Of a DNA stretch of 64,000 nt, positions 42,900 to 51,706 are shown in pieces. The position numbers and the translations under genes were made by a program. This DNA is from Pyruvatibacter sp. HU-CL02332 (GTDB lineage: Bacteria; Pseudomonadota; Alphaproteobacteria; CGMCC-115125). The stretch covers positions 186,001-250,000 of the forward strand of contig NZ_BAABWK010000002.1 of the NCBI RefSeq assembly GCF_040362765.1. Reading direction: 5' to 3'. A model generated the notes under the pieces. That model did no database searches. It was not told where the DNA came from and saw only the letters and a list, made by a program, of their open reading frames with translations. The stretch's first letter is position 1. Each line of letters begins with the position of its first letter.

Positions 42900-44039
42900 A
42901 TGTCAGACGCACATCACATGCAAGCCTTTGTCCGCACCGAGACCAAACCCGCGCTGCCGCCTCCCGGACGCACGAAGGGTGTCATCGCGTGGATGCAGGC
43001 GAACCTGTTCTCGTCAGTCAGCAATACGCTCCTGACGCTTCTTGGCGCTTACCTGCTTTATCTGATTGTCCCCTCGGTCCTCGACTGGGCGCTGTTCAGT
43101 GCGACGTTTACCGGAGACGGACGCGAGGCCTGCCTGCGCGACGGGGCTGGTGCCTGCTGGCCATTCATTGATGCCAAGATGGATCAGTTCATCTATGGCC
43201 GCTATCCACTGGAAGAGCGCTGGCGCGTTGACTGGACCTTCTTCCTGGGCGTTGCGGGCCTTATTCCGATGCTTATTCCATCGGTGCCATACAAGCTGTG
43301 GAATGCGATTTATCTGCTGGTGCCCTATCCGGTGATTGCGTTCCTGCTGCTCACCGGCGGCACGTTTGGCCTTGTAGAAGTCGAGACATCCTTCTGGGGT
43401 GGCATGCTCGTAACCTTGGTGGTTGCCATCACCGGCATTGTTGCATCGCTGCCGCTTGGCATTCTGCTGGCTCTGGGCCGTCGATCAGAGATGCCGATCA
43501 TTCGCATGCTTTGCATCGGCTTTATCGAGATATGGCGCGGCGTGCCGCTTATCACGGTGCTGTTCATGGCCAGTGTCATGCTGCCGCTGTTCCTGCCCGA
43601 GGGCGTGACCTTCGACAAACTCCTGCGCTGCCTTGTGGCCGTTGCCCTGTTCTCATCGGCCTACATGGCTGAAGTGGTGCGTGGCGGATTGCAGGCCGTG
43701 CCGCGCGGCCAATATGAGGGGGCTCAGGCGCTGGGTCTCAACTACTGGAAGATGATGGTCTTCGTCATCCTGCCTCAGGCCCTCAAGACCGTGATCCCCG
43801 GCATCGTCAATTCTTTCATTGCCCTCTTCAAGGATACGACGCTGGTGCTCATTATCGGCCTGTTCGATTTTTTGGGCATCATCCAGCTCAACTTCACCGA
43901 TCCAGAGTGGTCAACGCCGCAGACAGCCATCACGGGCTATGTGTTCGCGGCCATGATCTACTTCGTCATATGCTCCGGCATGTCGCAATATTCGCGCTAC
44001 ATGGAGCGCCGCCTAGATACGGGACACCGTAATGACTGA
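42900..44039 (+). CDS. aapM: General L-amino acid ABC transporter permease
   Basis: A 379-residue permease paired with AapQ. Helices flank a periplasmic loop containing [34 protein letters not shown], an insert that is distinctive of AapM. The coupling motif [55 protein letters not shown] is intact. Its 3' end overlaps aapP by 8 bases. Confidence 0.95.
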   Translation: MSDAHHMQAFVRTETKPALPPPGRTKGVIAWMQANLFSSVSNTLLTLLGAYLLYLIVPSVLDWALFSATFTGDGREACLRDGAGACWPFIDAKMDQFIYGRYPLEERWRVDWTFFLGVAGLIPMLIPSVPYKLWNAIYLLVPYPVIAFLLLTGGTFGLVEVETSFWGGMLVTLVVAITGIVASLPLGILLALGRRSEMPIIRMLCIGFIEIWRGVPLITVLFMASVMLPLFLPEGVTFDKLLRCLVAVALFSSAYMAEVVRGGLQAVPRGQYEGAQALGLNYWKMMVFVILPQALKTVIPGIVNSFIALFKDTTLVLIIGLFDFLGIIQLNFTDPEWSTPQTAITGYVFAAMIYFVICSGMSQYSRYMERRLDTGHRND

Positions 44040-44844
44040 CAGCCCAAAAACGGACGCACCAGTCCTGCCTGAAAAAGGTGCCGCAGATTCCTCTCGCATG
44101 TCGGTCTCGTCCGACAAGGCGATTGAGATCAACGGCATGAACAAGTGGTACGGCGATTTCCACGTCCTGCGCGACATTGACCTCACGGTTCATCGTGGCG
44201 AGCGCATCGTCATCTGCGGGCCGTCGGGCTCGGGCAAATCCACCCTGATCCGCTGCATCAATCGTCTGGAGCAGCACCAGAAGGGCAGCATTGTTGTTGA
44301 TGGCATCGAGCTGACGGACGACCTCAAGCGAGTGGATGAAATCCGCCGCGAAGTCGGCATGGTGTTTCAGCACTTCAATCTCTTTCCGCACATGACGGTG
44401 CTGGACAATTGCACACTTGCTCCCATCTGGGTCCGCCGCATGCCGCGCAAGAAGGCGGAAGAGTTGGCGATGGAATATCTGGAGCGCGTGCAGATTCCAG
44501 AGCAGGCACTCAAATATCCCGGGCAGTTGTCAGGTGGTCAGCAGCAGCGTGTGGCCATCGCCCGCTCGCTGTGCATGAACCCGCGCATCATGCTGTTTGA
44601 TGAGCCGACGTCTGCCCTTGATCCTGAGATGATCAAAGAAGTGCTCGACGTGATGGTGTCGCTCGCCGAAGACGGCATGACCATGCTTGTGGTGACCCAC
44701 GAAATGGGCTTTGCCCGCACCGTCGCCAACCGCATCATCTTCATGGATGAAGGTCAGATCGTTGAGATGAACGAACCTGAGCAGTTCTTCTCAAACCCTC
44801 AAAGCGACCGGACCAAGCTATTCCTTAGCCAGATCCTGCACTAG
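44032..44844 (+). CDS. aapP: General L-amino acid ABC transporter ATPase
   Basis: A 270-residue ATPase. Walker [10 protein letters not shown], signature [15 protein letters not shown] and Walker [13 protein letters not shown] are all present. The N-terminal ~25 residues are variable. It overlaps aapM by 8 bases and ends convergently with the SH3 protein gene, sharing 4 bases at the stops. aapJQMP is complete. Confidence 0.96.
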   Translation: MTDSPKTDAPVLPEKGAADSSRMSVSSDKAIEINGMNKWYGDFHVLRDIDLTVHRGERIVICGPSGSGKSTLIRCINRLEQHQKGSIVVDGIELTDDLKRVDEIRREVGMVFQHFNLFPHMTVLDNCTLAPIWVRRMPRKKAEELAMEYLERVQIPEQALKYPGQLSGGQQQRVAIARSLCMNPRIMLFDEPTSALDPEMIKEVLDVMVSLAEDGMTMLVVTHEMGFARTVANRIIFMDEGQIVEMNEPEQFFSNPQSDRTKLFLSQILH

Positions 44845-45503
44845 CGTCGCAGCTGGTCGGGACCGGGTAACGAGCAACAGCCGGTAAAAATGCGTTGTTC
44901 GTCCTGCCCAATATCAACAGAGATATCTGCCGAGTAGGGATACAGCGCGTCCGACATCCCGTCGGAACAGGCGCTTCGGCGGATCAGCGCATTGCCGCGG
45001 TCCTCGACGCTTTGTCTGAGTTTGATCCACGTCACATGGAAGCGTGCTGCGGCTGACTGGACGGTTCCAATTGCGAACTTGGCCGGCTCATCAAGAATGA
45101 TGTCATCAAGAACTGCCGTCCCATCTGCTTCAAAGCTGAGGCTCCAGAACGGTTCGGTTCCAAAGCAGGTCAATCCGACCGGCAGGGACGTTTCCCCCAA
45201 CACAGGCACGTCGACCTCTTTGAGAAACCTGAGGCTCACCCAGCCATTGCGTTCCTGACTGACAATCTGCCCCCAGCCATCCTTGGTAGAGAGCACTTCA
45301 ATGGGTCCTGCGCCCGGCGCGAGTTCACCAATGGTGTCTGATCGCGCTGTGGCTTCAGCACGGACATTCAGCGTGTCCCCGTCTTCAACGCCGGAAACCT
45401 GATAATACTTCGATCCGAAATCGAACGGGTTCTCATGGGCCAACGCTGCAAAGGGTAGGCATGCTATGCCTGCAAGGAGTGTCAGCATGTGTGTCAGCCG
45501 CAT
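44841..45503 (-). CDS. Exported SH3-domain protein with COG3650-type C-terminal domain
   Basis: A 220-residue secreted protein (signal peptide ends near AALA-HEN). Residues ~34-95 form a bacterial SH3 domain: [38 protein letters not shown] and GWVSLRFL. The C-terminal ~115 residues match COG3650: [17 protein letters not shown], then [24 protein letters not shown]. The paired cysteines there could form disulfides. Binding target unknown; cell-wall association is likely. Convergent with aapP. Confidence 0.85.
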   Translation of the reverse strand: MRLTHMLTLLAGIACLPFAALAHENPFDFGSKYYQVSGVEDGDTLNVRAEATARSDTIGELAPGAGPIEVLSTKDGWGQIVSQERNGWVSLRFLKEVDVPVLGETSLPVGLTCFGTEPFWSLSFEADGTAVLDDIILDEPAKFAIGTVQSAAARFHVTWIKLRQSVEDRGNALIRRSACSDGMSDALYPYSADISVDIGQDEQRIFTGCCSLPGPDQLRR

Positions 45504-45522
45504 GTGATGTCCTTATCGAGTT

Positions 45523-46038
45523 TCAGTCGAGTTCTTCGACTTCGGCCTCAGTCTGAGCGTAAGGCATAAAGCCCATACGCTGATACAGGCCGAGGGCGCG
45601 CGGGTGGTCCAATGTGCAGGTCTGCACCTTCAGTTTGGTAATGGAATGCTGCCAGGCAATCTCAATCGCCTGCGCCAGCAGATATTCGCCAAGGCCGCCC
45701 CCGACGAATTCCGGCATAAGGCCCATATAGGCTAGCTCACATACACCGCGCTCACGAAAGTTCAGTTCCGCAAATCCGGCTGGTGAGCCCTCGACGTAAA
45801 GAACATAAATTTCGACCAGATCATCGTGGATGATGCTCAGGAGGTCCGCATCGCTCTTGCGCTTGCGGTCCACCCAGATGTGGTCACGCCCTACTGCATC
45901 ATAGAGATAGCGATAGTAATGCACCGGTGGCTCAACACTACGCATCAAGGCCAGACGTCGTGCCGGTATGGGAACCCGGTTGTCCGGGTCCTCATCCATG
46001 CTGAGAAAGGTAACGGTGGTCTTGTGTTTGGTGCCCAT
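45523..46038 (-). CDS. GNAT-family N-acetyltransferase
   Basis: A 171-residue GNAT protein. The acetyl-CoA loop is MGLMPEFVGGGLGEYLLAQAIEIAW, with the C-terminal end ALGLYQRMGFMPYAQTEAEVEEL as in typical members. The usual Gln/Arg before G-x-G is Phe-Val. The substrate is unknown. It lies 19 bases upstream of the SH3 protein gene (same strand), so they may be cotranscribed. Confidence 0.87.
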   Translation of the reverse strand: MGTKHKTTVTFLSMDEDPDNRVPIPARRLALMRSVEPPVHYYRYLYDAVGRDHIWVDRKRKSDADLLSIIHDDLVEIYVLYVEGSPAGFAELNFRERGVCELAYMGLMPEFVGGGLGEYLLAQAIEIAWQHSITKLKVQTCTLDHPRALGLYQRMGFMPYAQTEAEVEELD

Positions 46039-46079
46039 GCCCGCCTAAGCCTGCATCCTGCGATGCGTATGAATACGTC

Positions 46080-46943
46080 CTAGCTGGTCTCGATCGGGCA
46101 ACCGTCGGTGCTGCCCCATTCCGTCCAGGATCCATCATAAAGCGAAGTGTCTTCCACGCCTATGCGTGCGAGTGCCAAAGTGAGGATGGCTGCCGTCACG
46201 CCAGAGCCACACGTGGTGATGATGTTCATCTCTTCACCAACGCCCAATCCGGCGAACAGGTTCTCAAGGTCGGACGGGGCATTCAGGAAGCCCTCCGACG
46301 TAACGACGCTGGAAAACGGAAGGCTTGTTGCGTTTGGCATGTGACCCGAGGGCAGCCCCGGCCGCGGCTCCGGCTGCGAGCCATCAAAGCGTCCGGCCGG
46401 GCGCGCATCCAGAATGACATGGCTGGCGCCCTCACTCGCTGCCTGCATCGCAGAAAGTGGCGTTACGGCGCGGGGGCTGAACTGGGCCTCATAGGTGGAA
46501 CGCTCAAATTGTTCTTTGGCATCTGTTGTCGCGCCACCTGAGGCCAACCACGCGGGAAGCCCGCCATCCATCACGGCGACTTTGTCATGCCCCATGGCCC
46601 GAAACATCCACCACGCTCTGGCGGCACTGAAGATGCCGACGGTGTCATAGATGACAATCTGGTCGGCATTCGAAATGCCAAGACCACCCACTGACGCGGC
46701 AAAGGCATCAGGCGTAGGAAGCATATGGGGCAGGGGTGACGAAGTATCGCTGATGGCATCGATATCGAAGAACCGCGCGCCTGCAATATGGTCGCGCCCG
46801 TATTCGGCACGCGGGTCACGCTCAGCCGCTGGCATGTGCCAGGAAGCATCCAGCAGCACCAGATGGGGATCAGAGATATGGTCGCGCACCCATTGGACTG
46901 ACACCAGCGTCCGGGGATCATCCGTATGCGGTGCGGCAGTCAC
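46080..46943 (-). CDS. sseA: 3-mercaptopyruvate/thiosulfate sulfurtransferase
   Basis: A 287-residue two-rhodanese protein. VSVQWVRDHISDPHLVLLDASWHMPAAERD opens the first, inactive domain. The active site in the second domain is TTCGSGVTA (about residue 238-246), a CG[S/G]GVT loop that is typical of mercaptopyruvate sulfurtransferase. It transfers sulfur from 3-mercaptopyruvate to a thiol or cyanide. The ATG is directly adjacent to the cysK stop with no intervening bases, so both are in one sulfur-metabolism operon. Confidence 0.94.
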   Translation of the reverse strand: MTAAPHTDDPRTLVSVQWVRDHISDPHLVLLDASWHMPAAERDPRAEYGRDHIAGARFFDIDAISDTSSPLPHMLPTPDAFAASVGGLGISNADQIVIYDTVGIFSAARAWWMFRAMGHDKVAVMDGGLPAWLASGGATTDAKEQFERSTYEAQFSPRAVTPLSAMQAASEGASHVILDARPAGRFDGSQPEPRPGLPSGHMPNATSLPFSSVVTSEGFLNAPSDLENLFAGLGVGEEMNIITTCGSGVTAAILTLALARIGVEDTSLYDGSWTEWGSTDGCPIETS

Positions 46944-47963
46944 TTACTTGTCCAGCCAGCCAGGAACGGGAAGTCCCTTTTCCTTCAGGAAAGCCGGGTT
47001 GAACATCTTGGACTGGTAGCGGGTGCCGAAGTCACACAGGATCGTCACGATCGTATGGCCGGGGCCCATCTTCTTGGCTAGGCGCATGGCACCGGCCACG
47101 TTCACGCCGCTTGATGACCCCATACACAGGCCTTCATGTTCCAGGAGGTCAAAGGCGACGGGCAGGGCTTCTTCGTCCGGGATCTGGAATGCTTCATCTA
47201 CCTTGAGGCCTTCAAGGTTGGCTGTGATGCGACCCTGACCGATGCCCTCTGTAATGGACGTGCCCTCGGCTTTGAGTTCACCGTTGGCGTAGTAGTTGTA
47301 GAGCGCGGCCCCCATGGGATCGGCGATGCCGATGGTGATGTCTTTCTTCTTTTCGCGCAGGCCCATGGCCACGCCTGCCAGTGTGCCGCCAGTGCCGACA
47401 GCACAGATGAACCCGTCCACCTTGCCGTCCGTCTGTTCCCAGATTTCAGGCGCCGTTGTTTCGATATGGCCCTGACGGTTGGCAACATTGTCGAACTGGT
47501 TGGCCCAGATCGCGCCTTTGGGTTCCTTGGCGGCCAGCTCTTCTGCCAGACGACCGGAGTATTTCACGTAGTTGTTGGGGTCCTTGTACGGCAGCGCTGG
47601 CACTTCAATCAGTTCCGCGCCGGCCAGACGCAACATGTCTTTCTTTTCCTGGGTCTGAGTTTCCGGGATAACAATCACGGTCTTGAACCCAAGCGCATTG
47701 CCGACCAGCGCAAGGCCGATTCCAGTATTACCGGCCGTGCCTTCAACGATGGTGCCGCCGGGCTGGAGGCGACCGGACTTAATGGCGTCCTGAATGATGA
47801 AGAGTGCGGCCCGGTCCTTGACGGACTGGCCGGGGTTCATGAATTCCGCTTTACCCAGAATTTCGCAGCCGGTTTCCTCGGAGGCCTTTTTCAGGCGAAT
47901 GAGAGGAGTGTTGCCGATGGCATCGACAATGCCGTTCCTGATCCCGGGTGTTGCAGATGTCAT
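46944..47963 (-). CDS. cysK: Cysteine synthase A
   Basis: A 339-residue PLP-dependent O-acetylserine sulfhydrylase. GIVDAIGNTPLIRLKKASEETGC starts the family pattern. The PLP lysine is in NPGQSVKDRAALFI. IVEGTAGNTGIGLALVG is the asparagine/threonine loop, and EGLCMGSSSGVNVAGA is the phosphate-binding region. It gives cysteine from sulfide. First gene of cysK-sseA; its promoter must lie in the 129 bases before the divergent sigma-E-type promoter at 48.1 kb. Confidence 0.95.
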   Translation of the reverse strand: MTSATPGIRNGIVDAIGNTPLIRLKKASEETGCEILGKAEFMNPGQSVKDRAALFIIQDAIKSGRLQPGGTIVEGTAGNTGIGLALVGNALGFKTVIVIPETQTQEKKDMLRLAGAELIEVPALPYKDPNNYVKYSGRLAEELAAKEPKGAIWANQFDNVANRQGHIETTAPEIWEQTDGKVDGFICAVGTGGTLAGVAMGLREKKKDITIGIADPMGAALYNYYANGELKAEGTSITEGIGQGRITANLEGLKVDEAFQIPDEEALPVAFDLLEHEGLCMGSSSGVNVAGAMRLAKKMGPGHTIVTILCDFGTRYQSKMFNPAFLKEKGLPVPGWLDK

Positions 47964-48002
47964 GAACGTTATTCCTCACTGGAAACTGTAGATTTATGCG
48001 AT

Positions 48003-48021
48003 CCACATATTTTTCATGTGG
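48003..48021. promoter_or_regulatory. Inverted repeat upstream of cysK
   Basis: CCACAT at 48003-48008 and ATGTGG at 48016-48021 form a 6-bp inverted repeat with a 7-base spacer, 40 bases upstream of the cysK start. It could be an operator, but is short. Confidence 0.35.
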
Positions 48022-48092
48022 TTGGAAGCATGGGGAAACTGGAAAATAGGGAGCAGCCTGCCTGGACGCAATGCATCATTTACCACATTGAG

Positions 48093-48122
48093 TGATCCAA
48101 ATCGCTTATGTGTCCGTATCTA
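48093..48122 (+). promoter_or_regulatory. Sigma-E/ChrR-type promoter of the ChrR-like gene (predicted)
   Basis: -35 TGATCC (48093-48098), 18-base spacer, -10 TATCTA (48117-48122). The -35 and spacing match promoters of the RpoE-ChrR (singlet oxygen) system of Rhodobacter; the -10 matches only in part. The predicted transcript starts near 48129. The same TGATCC-N18-TA layout precedes the photolyase operon at 56781-56752. Confidence 0.65.
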
Positions 48123-48149
48123 CAGGGAAATTCAGAGACTGCGACCCAG

Positions 48150-48169
48150 TTCCGCCAAATTTGGCGGAA
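48150..48169. promoter_or_regulatory. 20-bp perfect palindrome in the ChrR-like gene leader
   Basis: TTCCGCCAAATTTGGCGGAA is fully self-complementary without spacer. It lies about 20-40 bases downstream of the predicted start of transcription and 60 bases before the ATG. A dimeric repressor operator is the likeliest role; an RNA hairpin is also possible, but without a loop it would be poor. Confidence 0.6.
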
Positions 48170-48229
48170 TTCAGCCAATTCCGCGCCTGTACTTGCGTGG
48201 AAAAACCAAGGACGACCAAGAGACCTCGA

Positions 48230-48904
48230 ATGCAGAATTCGCCAAGAACAAACCGTCCTGCACCAACCATTGACTGGCTTATTTCTCAGTACGCGTTGGG
48301 TCAGCTGCCAAGAGCCGCAGCCCTGCTTGCGCAGAGCTATCTGGAGATGAATCCGCACCAGCGCCACACAGCTGATCGGATCGAACAGGTGGGCGGCTGG
48401 TCTCTCGAAAAGGCTGAACCTGTTGCCATGCGTGCAGCAACCTCTGACGCCCTTTTGGCGCAGTTCGAGGGCACTGCTGTCATGAGCGCGCCGCGGCGGA
48501 AATCAACGTCTGAAGCCCATGAAAGTGCGTTGCCGTCTTCATTACTGGACGCCATTGGGCAGCCGCTCTCGGAGGTTCCCTGGAAGTGGCGCGGCATCGG
48601 CGCATATGAACATCGCCTCAGCGCCCTTGAGGACGATGGCATTGTTGCCCGTCTGTTGCGTATCGAGCCGGGAAAGGCCGTGCCACAACACACCCACGAA
48701 GGCATGGAAGCAACACTGGTGGTATCAGGCGCGTATTCCGATGATGCAGGACGTTTTGGCCCCGGTGATATCGAACTTGCTGATGATGCGGTGGACCACA
48801 AACCCATCGCCGAGCGCGGAGAGACATGCATCTGCTTTGCTGTGACCGAAGCGCCCATGCAGCTTACCGGGCGCATTGGTCGGATATTCCAATCATTGCT
48901 TTAG
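48230..48904 (+). CDS. ChrR-like cupin anti-sigma-factor homolog
   Basis: A 224-residue ChrR-family protein. The start is ATG 48230; the frame is open from 48092. The C-terminal cupin keeps its predicted zinc site: H154, H156, E160, H190, with the same spacing as H141/H143/E147/H177 of Rhodobacter ChrR. The N-terminal anti-sigma domain (IDWLISQYALGQLP...) has lost its zinc ligands: positions equivalent to H31, C35 and C38 are Y37, N41 and Q44. No sigma factor gene is adjacent, unlike rpoE-chrR. It is followed by an SDR gene and faces the photolyase/CFA operon, so a role in the photo-oxidative response is inferred. Confidence 0.85.
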   Translation: MQNSPRTNRPAPTIDWLISQYALGQLPRAAALLAQSYLEMNPHQRHTADRIEQVGGWSLEKAEPVAMRAATSDALLAQFEGTAVMSAPRRKSTSEAHESALPSSLLDAIGQPLSEVPWKWRGIGAYEHRLSALEDDGIVARLLRIEPGKAVPQHTHEGMEATLVVSGAYSDDAGRFGPGDIELADDAVDHKPIAERGETCICFAVTEAPMQLTGRIGRIFQSLL

Positions 48905-48971
48905 GGCCTTCGTGTCACCAGATCCAAGGTGTCGTGACAGACATGATTTTCGCCGACATATGTGAGGATCC

Positions 48972-49790
48972 ATGGCCGACCCTGTAACTAAAGAAGACGG
49001 CGTAGCCTGGGTGACCGGTGCGAGTTCAGGCATCGGCCGCGATGTCGCCCTCAGGCTGGCCGCAGATGGCTGGCAGGTTGTTGCAACCGCCCGACGGGTA
49101 GGCGAGTTGGCTGAATTGGCTGAACTCAGCAAAGATCTTGCCGGTGAGATCCGTCCATTCGCTGGCGATGTATCAGACAAGGCTGCGATGCAGAGCATCG
49201 TGGAGCGCGTTGAACACCAGTTTGGAAAAGTGGCGCTTTGCATCCTGAATGCTGGCGTGTTCAAACCGATTGATGCACGCAATTTCACCGCTGATGCCTT
49301 TCAGTCCACGTTCGACATAAACCTTGTGGGTGTCGCCAATTGCCTGGAACCGGCGATTGCGTCCATGAAGGCCCGTGGCAAAGGTCAGATTGCCCTGGTC
49401 GCATCAGTGACAGGGTATGGCGGACTGCCGACGAGTTCCGCCTATGGTGCCAGCAAGGCAGCTCTGATCAACCTGGCCGAGACGTTGCGCATCGAACTTG
49501 ATCCGATCGGCCTGCTGATTCAGGTGGTCAATCCTGGGTTCATTGATACGCCTGCCACGAAGAACAATCCGTTCCCCATGCCTGCATTGATGGCGTCACC
49601 GGATGCGGCGGACCGCATCGTGGATGGGCTCAAGTCAACGCGGTTTGAACTGACGTTCCCGCGTCGCTTTACCTATGTCCTCAAAGCACTGGATTTTCTG
49701 CCGACCACGTGGCGGCTGGCCCTTGTCAGGAAGCTGACAGGCTGGGATGACCCTCACACCACACCGGATGTTCCCACAGGCGACGCGTAG
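48972..49790 (+). CDS. Short-chain dehydrogenase/reductase
   Basis: A 272-residue classical SDR. The cofactor motif is TGASSGIG (about residue 15), then NAGVF, the catalytic Ser in ASVTGYGG, and YGASK. NPGFIDTPATKNNPFPMP is typical of members acting on lipid-like or bulky substrates, but the substrate is unknown. It lies 67 bases after the ChrR-like gene on the same strand. An SDR of this type also occurs in the Rhodobacter sigma-E-controlled cluster. Its C-terminal end has a hydrophobic segment. Confidence 0.9.
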   Translation: MADPVTKEDGVAWVTGASSGIGRDVALRLAADGWQVVATARRVGELAELAELSKDLAGEIRPFAGDVSDKAAMQSIVERVEHQFGKVALCILNAGVFKPIDARNFTADAFQSTFDINLVGVANCLEPAIASMKARGKGQIALVASVTGYGGLPTSSAYGASKAALINLAETLRIELDPIGLLIQVVNPGFIDTPATKNNPFPMPALMASPDAADRIVDGLKSTRFELTFPRRFTYVLKALDFLPTTWRLALVRKLTGWDDPHTTPDVPTGDA

Positions 49791-49813
49791 CAGTTAGCTA
49801 CCTTACGAGGTGC

Positions 49814-50311
49814 TTAACTGCCTCTTGATGTGCGTCGTGAAATCGTTTGGCGCACAGTGCCGAAGGGCAGACCAAACTTCTTCACACTTGCCGTATTGAC
49901 CAGCGCATCGGGCTCGCACAGCTTAAACTCGTCATCGAAGTTGAGCCGCCAGGCGCGACCCCCAATGGGAAAATCAATCGGATAGGACCAGCGCAGGCGC
50001 GGGCCTTCTACCTTGCCTTCTGCAATACCAACAACGTCTGTTGCTTCACCTGTGTAGCGGCCATCACCATGGGCACGAATAACCCACTCGCGTTCATCTA
50101 TCTGGCCATCGTGGTAGTGAAACTTTTCGTGGATACGGATGGTGTTGCCATCGCGTTTGCCGGTGACACGAGCGTGGAAGGTCCGACGGACGCGGCCGAA
50201 GGGGTCGCGGAACTCGCCCTCTGCGTCCAACGATCCATCAAAAAACTCTTCGAGACGCAACTCGAGGCCTGATGCAGCTTCTGCGTCTTCGTAATGTCTG
50301 TTCTCACTCAT
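49814..50311 (-). CDS. DUF3833 family protein
   Basis: A 165-residue member of DUF3833. The pattern LRLEEFFDGSLDAEGEFRDPFGRVRRTFHARVTG, then HDGQIDEREWVIRAHGDGRYTGEATDVVGIAEG and LRWSYPIDFPI is typical. The family is of unknown function, commonly found beside CFA-type methyltransferases and photolyases. There is no signal peptide or lipobox here, unlike many gammaproteobacterial members. Last gene of the photolyase operon, 48 bases after the transporter gene. Confidence 0.88.
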   Translation of the reverse strand: MSENRHYEDAEAASGLELRLEEFFDGSLDAEGEFRDPFGRVRRTFHARVTGKRDGNTIRIHEKFHYHDGQIDEREWVIRAHGDGRYTGEATDVVGIAEGKVEGPRLRWSYPIDFPIGGRAWRLNFDDEFKLCEPDALVNTASVKKFGLPFGTVRQTISRRTSRGS

Positions 50312-50359
50312 GAGGCAGCTCGCACTCGTCCACTGACGGGGCCGGGGCCCGCAATTGGA

Positions 50360-51697
50360 TCAGGAGGAGGAAGCAGCCGCCGAAATCCGCGTCTGCAGGT
50401 CTTCCTGAGCTTCCCGGCTCAATGGAAAATTCCACATAAGTACGAGCGCTGGCAGCTTTAGGATCACCGGCAAACCGGCATAAAGCATTGAAACAGCAAA
50501 TAAACTTCCATTTGTGTTCGTGCTGTCGAGCCCTGGAAGGGTATCTGCCTGAAAGCCCACAAAAGCAAGAAGGGGAAAGGCCACACCGGCTGCGAGCGCC
50601 AGTGAGAGTTTTGTGGCAAGGCTCCAGAGCGCGAAGTAGAGACCCGTGCGCTGTTCGCCAGTGTCTGCTGTGTCTACATCCACCACGTCGGCCTGAATGG
50701 CCGCGGGCAGCACAAGGTCAGCTCCAACCGCAAAACCGGACAGCACGCAGATCACGGCAAACCACAGGACGTCGCCCGCGCCCAGGAACGGAACCCAGAG
50801 GAAGGTGACGCAGGCAAGCGTCATCGAGCCGACCCAGACACGGTGTTTGCTCCACCGGCGCGACAGCCAGACCCATCCAGGAATGGCCAGCACACCTGAC
50901 AGGAAGTAGAGGAACAAAAGCGGGCCTACCATCTCAGGCGCCACAAGCACGTGCGTGACGAAGAGCACAAAGAGCGTCGCGGGCAGGCCGTTGGCCCACC
51001 CGTTGATGAGGTAGGCGGAGACAAGCCGGACGAAAGACTTGTTTGACCCGATCGCCCGCAGACCGGCGCCCAGCGCCACACGCTGACGGCTTTTGTCAGG
51101 GGGTGATGGAACGCGCCACAGGCACAGGGCAACTGTCAGCGGTAGCAGCACAACCAAACCCAGTGCGAGTATCTCAAGGGCGGCCGACGTTCCGATTACA
51201 CCCAGCGCCGCCAGCACGGCGGGCGTTGCCGTGGCCAGCAACGTGCCCGCCACCACCATGCCTTCGCGTCGCGCGGTAACCGCTGTGCGACCGTCATAGT
51301 CATCAGCAAGTTCAGCGCCCCACGCGTTGTAGGGCAGGATCATCAGGGTCCAGCCTACCGATAGCACGGCACTCCAGACAAAAAGGTAAGTCGCTGACGG
51401 CGTCTGCGAGGGGACGAACACCATCCAGACCGCAAGCATGGTGGGTATGAGGCCAATGATCATCCACGGCTTTCGGCGGCCGCCGGGAAGGCGAAGTCTG
51501 TCACTCAAGAAGCCAATGGCGGGATCAGAAATGGCGTCCAGCAGGCGGACGCCGAGCAACACAGTTCCGATCAAGGCCAGAGATACGCCAAGCTCTGCAT
51601 AGAAGGCCGGCACGAACACATATACCGGCAACGTAAGTGCTGCGAGCGGAAGGCCCGGCAGTGCGTACCACCAGAACGTCGATGTACGGGAGGACAT
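50360..51697 (-). CDS. MFS transporter of the GPH (glycoside-pentoside-hexuronide:cation symporter) type
   Basis: A 445-residue 12-helix transporter starting at ATG 51697. GTVLLGVRLLDAISDPAIGFLSDRLRLPGGRRKPWMIIGLIP is the GPH/MFS_2 signature. It is 9 bases downstream of the CFA-type gene. In the Rhodobacter sigma-E regulon a GPH-like carrier is also encoded beside CFA-type and flavin genes; its substrate there is not a known sugar. A lipid- or redox-linked substrate is suspected, without direct evidence. Confidence 0.87.
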   Translation of the reverse strand: MSSRTSTFWWYALPGLPLAALTLPVYVFVPAFYAELGVSLALIGTVLLGVRLLDAISDPAIGFLSDRLRLPGGRRKPWMIIGLIPTMLAVWMVFVPSQTPSATYLFVWSAVLSVGWTLMILPYNAWGAELADDYDGRTAVTARREGMVVAGTLLATATPAVLAALGVIGTSAALEILALGLVVLLPLTVALCLWRVPSPPDKSRQRVALGAGLRAIGSNKSFVRLVSAYLINGWANGLPATLFVLFVTHVLVAPEMVGPLLFLYFLSGVLAIPGWVWLSRRWSKHRVWVGSMTLACVTFLWVPFLGAGDVLWFAVICVLSGFAVGADLVLPAAIQADVVDVDTADTGEQRTGLYFALWSLATKLSLALAAGVAFPLLAFVGFQADTLPGLDSTNTNGSLFAVSMLYAGLPVILKLPALVLMWNFPLSREAQEDLQTRISAAASSS

Positions 51698-51706
51698 CAA
51701 ATGAGA

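Noticed and set aside
47136-48095. 319-codon plus-strand frame opposite cysK
   Set aside because: Antisense shadow of cysK.
50357-50362. A further TGATCC on the minus strand before DUF3833
   Set aside because: It overlaps the stop codon of the transporter gene, and no TA-starting -10 occurs at 16-19 bases; judged coincidental.
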